Part shown: in pieces, positions 4,707 to 6,552 of the stretch | Layout of the letters: each line of letters starts with the position of its first letter | Position numbering within the stretch: position 1 is the stretch's first letter | Origin: an uncultured Clostridia bacterium | GTDB taxonomy: Bacteria > Bacillota > Clostridia > Oscillospirales > Oscillospiraceae | Direction: 5' to 3' | DNA length: 6,552 nt | Assembly: GCA_946011705.1 (NCBI GenBank) | Contig: CAMGCA010000122.1 | Span: 1 to 6,552, forward strand | Translations under genes and position numbers: made by a program | The notes under the pieces: generated by a model | Databases searched by the model: none | What the model was told of the DNA's origin: nothing | Seen by the model: the letters and a program-made list of their open reading frames with translations, nothing else

Positions 4707-6005
4707 ATGAAAAATCGCAAACGTTTGGTATCTATCCTCTCCGGCGTCATGGCAGCCATTATGCTGCTGACGCTGCTCATGAGCATCCTGCCATCCCGGG
4801 TCAGCGCCGCTTCCTCTTCCGAGATCCGAAAGCAGATTAACCAATTGAAGAAGGAAAAGGAAGAGCTGAAGGAAAAGATCGACGATGTGAAGGATCAGTA
4901 TAAAGAGAATGAAAACGAGATTGCCGACATCATCGCCCGGAAGAATGTCATCGATCAGGAAATTCAGCTGCTCAGTGAGCAGATTACCAATATGAATGAT
5001 CAGCTGTCCGCCTACAACCTTCTCATCGCGGACAAGCAGGACGAGCTGGACAACGCCGAGGGGTTGTATGACCAGCTGAACGAGGAAAACAAGGTACGCG
5101 TGCGCACCATGGAGGAGGAGGGCGAGCTTTCCTACTGGGAGGTTTTGTTCAAGGCCAACAGCTTCTCCGACCTTCTGGACCGGCTGAACATGGTGGAGGA
5201 AATCGCCGCTTCCGATAACCGCCGCTTAAAGCAGCTCAGTGACGCTGCCGACGCGGTGGAGGTGGCCCAGACCGACCTCCAGGCGGAAAAGGCCGAGATG
5301 GAGCAGACTAAGAAGGAACTGGACGCGGCTCAGGAGGAAATGAACGCCAAGCGGAAGGAAGCTGATGATCTTTTGCAGGAGCTTCTGAGTAAGGCCGATG
5401 ACCTGGAGGCCCTGGAAGCGGAATTCCAGGCTATGGACGAGGAATTTCTGAAGCAGATTGCCACCAAGGAAGAGGAGTACAGCGCCGCCAAGCAGGCGGA
5501 GTGGGAAGCCTATATGGCCACCTATGTGCCGCCTACCACCGCTGCGGCCGGCTCTTCCATGGATAAGCCCAGCGGCGGCACCACCAGCGGCGGCACCGGC
5601 GGTACGGCGGTGGGCGGCGGCTGGGTGCGCCCGTGCAGCTACACCTCCATCACCTCTCCCTTCGGCTACCGTGTCTCTCCCACCTCCGGCGCCTCTACTT
5701 ACCATCAGGGCGTTGACCTGGACACCGGTACGGGCTGGCCTGTTGTGGCTGCCAAGGCCGGACGGGTGGTTGTGGCTGGCTACGGCAGCGCCGCCGGAAA
5801 TTACGTCAAGATCGACCACGGCGATGGTGTGTCCTCCATCTATATGCACCTGAACAGCTATTGTGTCTCCGCCGGTCAGATGGTCAGCGCCGGACAGAAT
5901 ATCGGCACCACCGGCGCCACCGGCGTGGCCACCGGCGACCACCTGCACTTTGGCATCGCCGTCAACGGTGTTTATGTAAACCCCTGCAGCTATGTAGCGC
6001 TGTAA
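4707..6005 (+). CDS. Secreted coiled-coil M23 peptidase, second FtsEX effector (paralogue)
   Basis: The 432-residue product is a paralogue of the preceding protein with the same order of parts. Residues 1-34 are a signal peptide (cleavage likely after VSA-34). Residues about 36-270 are coiled coil, with the matching central motif YWEVLFKANSFSDLLDR and NMVEEI starting at Y143. Residues about 272-305 are a Gly/Ser/Thr-rich linker absent from the first protein, and about 306-432 are the M23 domain. Zinc ligands H333 and D337 (HQGVD) and H414, and catalytic H381 (YMHL) and H412 (HLHFGI), are all present, so it is predicted active. It carries three cysteines in the M23 domain against two in the partner. 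The gene begins 30 bases after the previous stop, so the two are co-transcribed. The longer linker suggests a different reach or substrate position; specificity cannot be read from sequence. Confidence 0.92.
   Translation: MKNRKRLVSILSGVMAAIMLLTLLMSILPSRVSAASSSEIRKQINQLKKEKEELKEKIDDVKDQYKENENEIADIIARKNVIDQEIQLLSEQITNMNDQLSAYNLLIADKQDELDNAEGLYDQLNEENKVRVRTMEEEGELSYWEVLFKANSFSDLLDRLNMVEEIAASDNRRLKQLSDAADAVEVAQTDLQAEKAEMEQTKKELDAAQEEMNAKRKEADDLLQELLSKADDLEALEAEFQAMDEEFLKQIATKEEEYSAAKQAEWEAYMATYVPPTTAAAGSSMDKPSGGTTSGGTGGTAVGGGWVRPCSYTSITSPFGYRVSPTSGASTYHQGVDLDTGTGWPVVAAKAGRVVVAGYGSAAGNYVKIDHGDGVSSIYMHLNSYCVSAGQMVSAGQNIGTTGATGVATGDHLHFGIAVNGVYVNPCSYVAL
5571..5600 (+). repeat. In-frame 15-base tandem repeat in the linker of the second hydrolase
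   Basis: AGCGGCGGCACC occurs at 5571-5582 and again at 5586-5597, a 15-base period encoding SGGTT then SGGTG (from S289). It sits in the flexible linker, where gain or loss of a unit would keep the frame. Confidence 0.7.
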
Positions 6006-6010
6006 TGCTT

Positions 6011-6041
6011 TTCCCACAGCCCGAAAAATGGGCTGTGGGAA
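6011..6041 (+). terminator. Strong hairpin with weak U-tract before the protease gene (possible attenuator)
   Basis: A perfect 12-bp stem TTCCCACAGCCC (6011-6022) / GGGCTGTGGGAA (6030-6041) with loop GAAAAAT begins 5 bases after the second hydrolase stop. The sequence after it is CCTTTCTATG, a poor T-tract, and the protease ribosome site follows at once. It is more likely a partial terminator or an mRNA-stabilising stem than a full stop, because no promoter is seen between it and the next gene. Confidence 0.6.
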
Positions 6042-6066
6042 CCTTTCTATGTGAGGTGTTGGAAAG

Positions 6067-6552
6067 ATGAAAAAGAAATTGCTGATGTTTGGCTCCTATG
6101 TATTGGTAGCCATGCTGGCGACGGTGATAACCCTGGCAATGGTGGGCATAAATCCCCCCTCCAAGCTGGATAGGCTGGAAGCGTTGATTGAAGACTGCTT
6201 TATCGGGGAAGCGGATTTTCAGACCATGGAGGATGCCGCTGCGGCAGCAATGGTGAAGGCCACCGGCGACCGCTGGAGCTACTATATTTCCGCGAAAGAC
6301 TATGATGCCCACCGGGAGCAGGAGGAAAACGCCTATGTGGGCGTGGGCATTACCATTCAGCAGCAGGAGGACGAGTCGGGCGTCCTGATTGCCGCGGTGA
6401 TCGATGGCGGCCCCGCCCAGGAGGCGGGCATTGCGGTCAATGACCTGCTCATCGGCGTGGAGGAGCAGGATGTGCGGGGCATGACCACGGACCAGGTGGG
6501 CGCGCTGGTGAAAGGGAAAGAGGGCACCAAAGTGACCCTGACAGTTCTGCGC
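6067..6552 (+). CDS. S41 (CtpA/CtpB-like) PDZ protease, partial at the window end
   Basis: The first 162 residues of a gene continue past the window. A basic MKKK start and one hydrophobic segment (about 7-28) suggest a membrane anchor or uncleaved signal, placing the protein outside the membrane. Residues about 68-95 (DRWSYYISAKDYDAHREQ, then YVGVGITI) match the entry to the PDZ domain in C-terminal processing proteases, which typically read DPYS.YL.p.e followed by G.GVGI. Residues about 91-162 are the PDZ domain itself (VIDGGPAQEAGIAVNDLLIG). The catalytic Ser-Lys pair would lie beyond the window, so activity cannot be judged. GAGGTG (6053-6058), 8 bases before the ATG, sets the start. In B. 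subtilis the ctpB gene also lies beside ftsEX, so the position fits. Substrates could include the upstream hydrolases, but this is a guess. Confidence 0.92.
   Translation, partial: MKKKLLMFGSYVLVAMLATVITLAMVGINPPSKLDRLEALIEDCFIGEADFQTMEDAAAAAMVKATGDRWSYYISAKDYDAHREQEENAYVGVGITIQQQEDESGVLIAAVIDGGPAQEAGIAVNDLLIGVEEQDVRGMTTDQVGALVKGKEGTKVTLTVLR

Noticed and set aside
5458..5853. Plus-strand frame rich in Pro, Ala and Arg inside the second hydrolase gene
   Set aside because: This is a frame-shifted reading of the GC-rich linker and M23 region. The M23 frame is intact throughout, so there is no frameshift to explain.
3459..6005. One broken or duplicated hydrolase gene rather than two genes
   Set aside because: Each reading frame has its own ribosome site, signal peptide, coiled coil and complete M23 domain, so both are intact genes.
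5226..6017. Minus-strand reading frame of 263 residues opposite the second hydrolase
   Set aside because: It is low-complexity Gly/Ala/His sequence produced by the Gly-rich linker and codon bias on the other strand.

Overview
The window looks like chromosomal DNA from a Gram-positive, GC-moderate anaerobe of the Clostridia, most likely the Oscillospiraceae or Ruminococcaceae type. This is an inference from four things: strong AGGAG-type ribosome sites before every gene, exported proteins with Sec signal peptides and no lipoprotein box, a PucR/CdaR regulator, and an ftsEX-peptidase-ctp gene order of the Firmicutes kind. No RNA gene or species marker is present, so the assignment stays at this level.

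Layout. (1) Positions 63-1151 encode a PucR/CdaR-type transcription factor closed by a textbook intrinsic terminator (1166-1194). (2) Positions 1195-1833 carry no gene. Most of this stretch (about 1208-1680) is a nested, imperfect inverted repeat made of three kinds of repeated module, each hairpin-forming or palindromic. It is followed by unique sequence with a near-consensus sigma-A promoter (1744-1772). (3) Positions 1834-6552 form one co-directional cluster: ftsE, ftsX (14-base overlap), two tandem paralogous coiled-coil/M23 peptidoglycan hydrolases, and the 5' part of a PDZ-containing S41 (CtpA/CtpB-like) protease that runs off the window.

How the genes fit together. FtsE (cytoplasmic ATPase) and FtsX (four-helix membrane protein with a large outer loop) form a complex that, in other bacteria, activates a secreted coiled-coil partner (EnvC, PcsB, CwlO or RipC) to cut peptidoglycan. 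Here the likely partners lie directly downstream: two proteins of 405 and 432 residues, each with a signal peptide, a long coiled coil with the same central hinge-like motif, and a C-terminal M23 (LytM) domain with every zinc and catalytic residue present. The S41 protease probably acts outside the membrane and may trim or turn over these or other envelope proteins. A 12-bp hairpin with a poor U-tract between the second hydrolase and the protease could lower protease expression.

The two points most worth attention are the duplicated, both apparently active FtsEX effectors, and the gene-free nested palindrome, in which repeat copies differ by compensatory base-pair changes that keep their hairpins intact.
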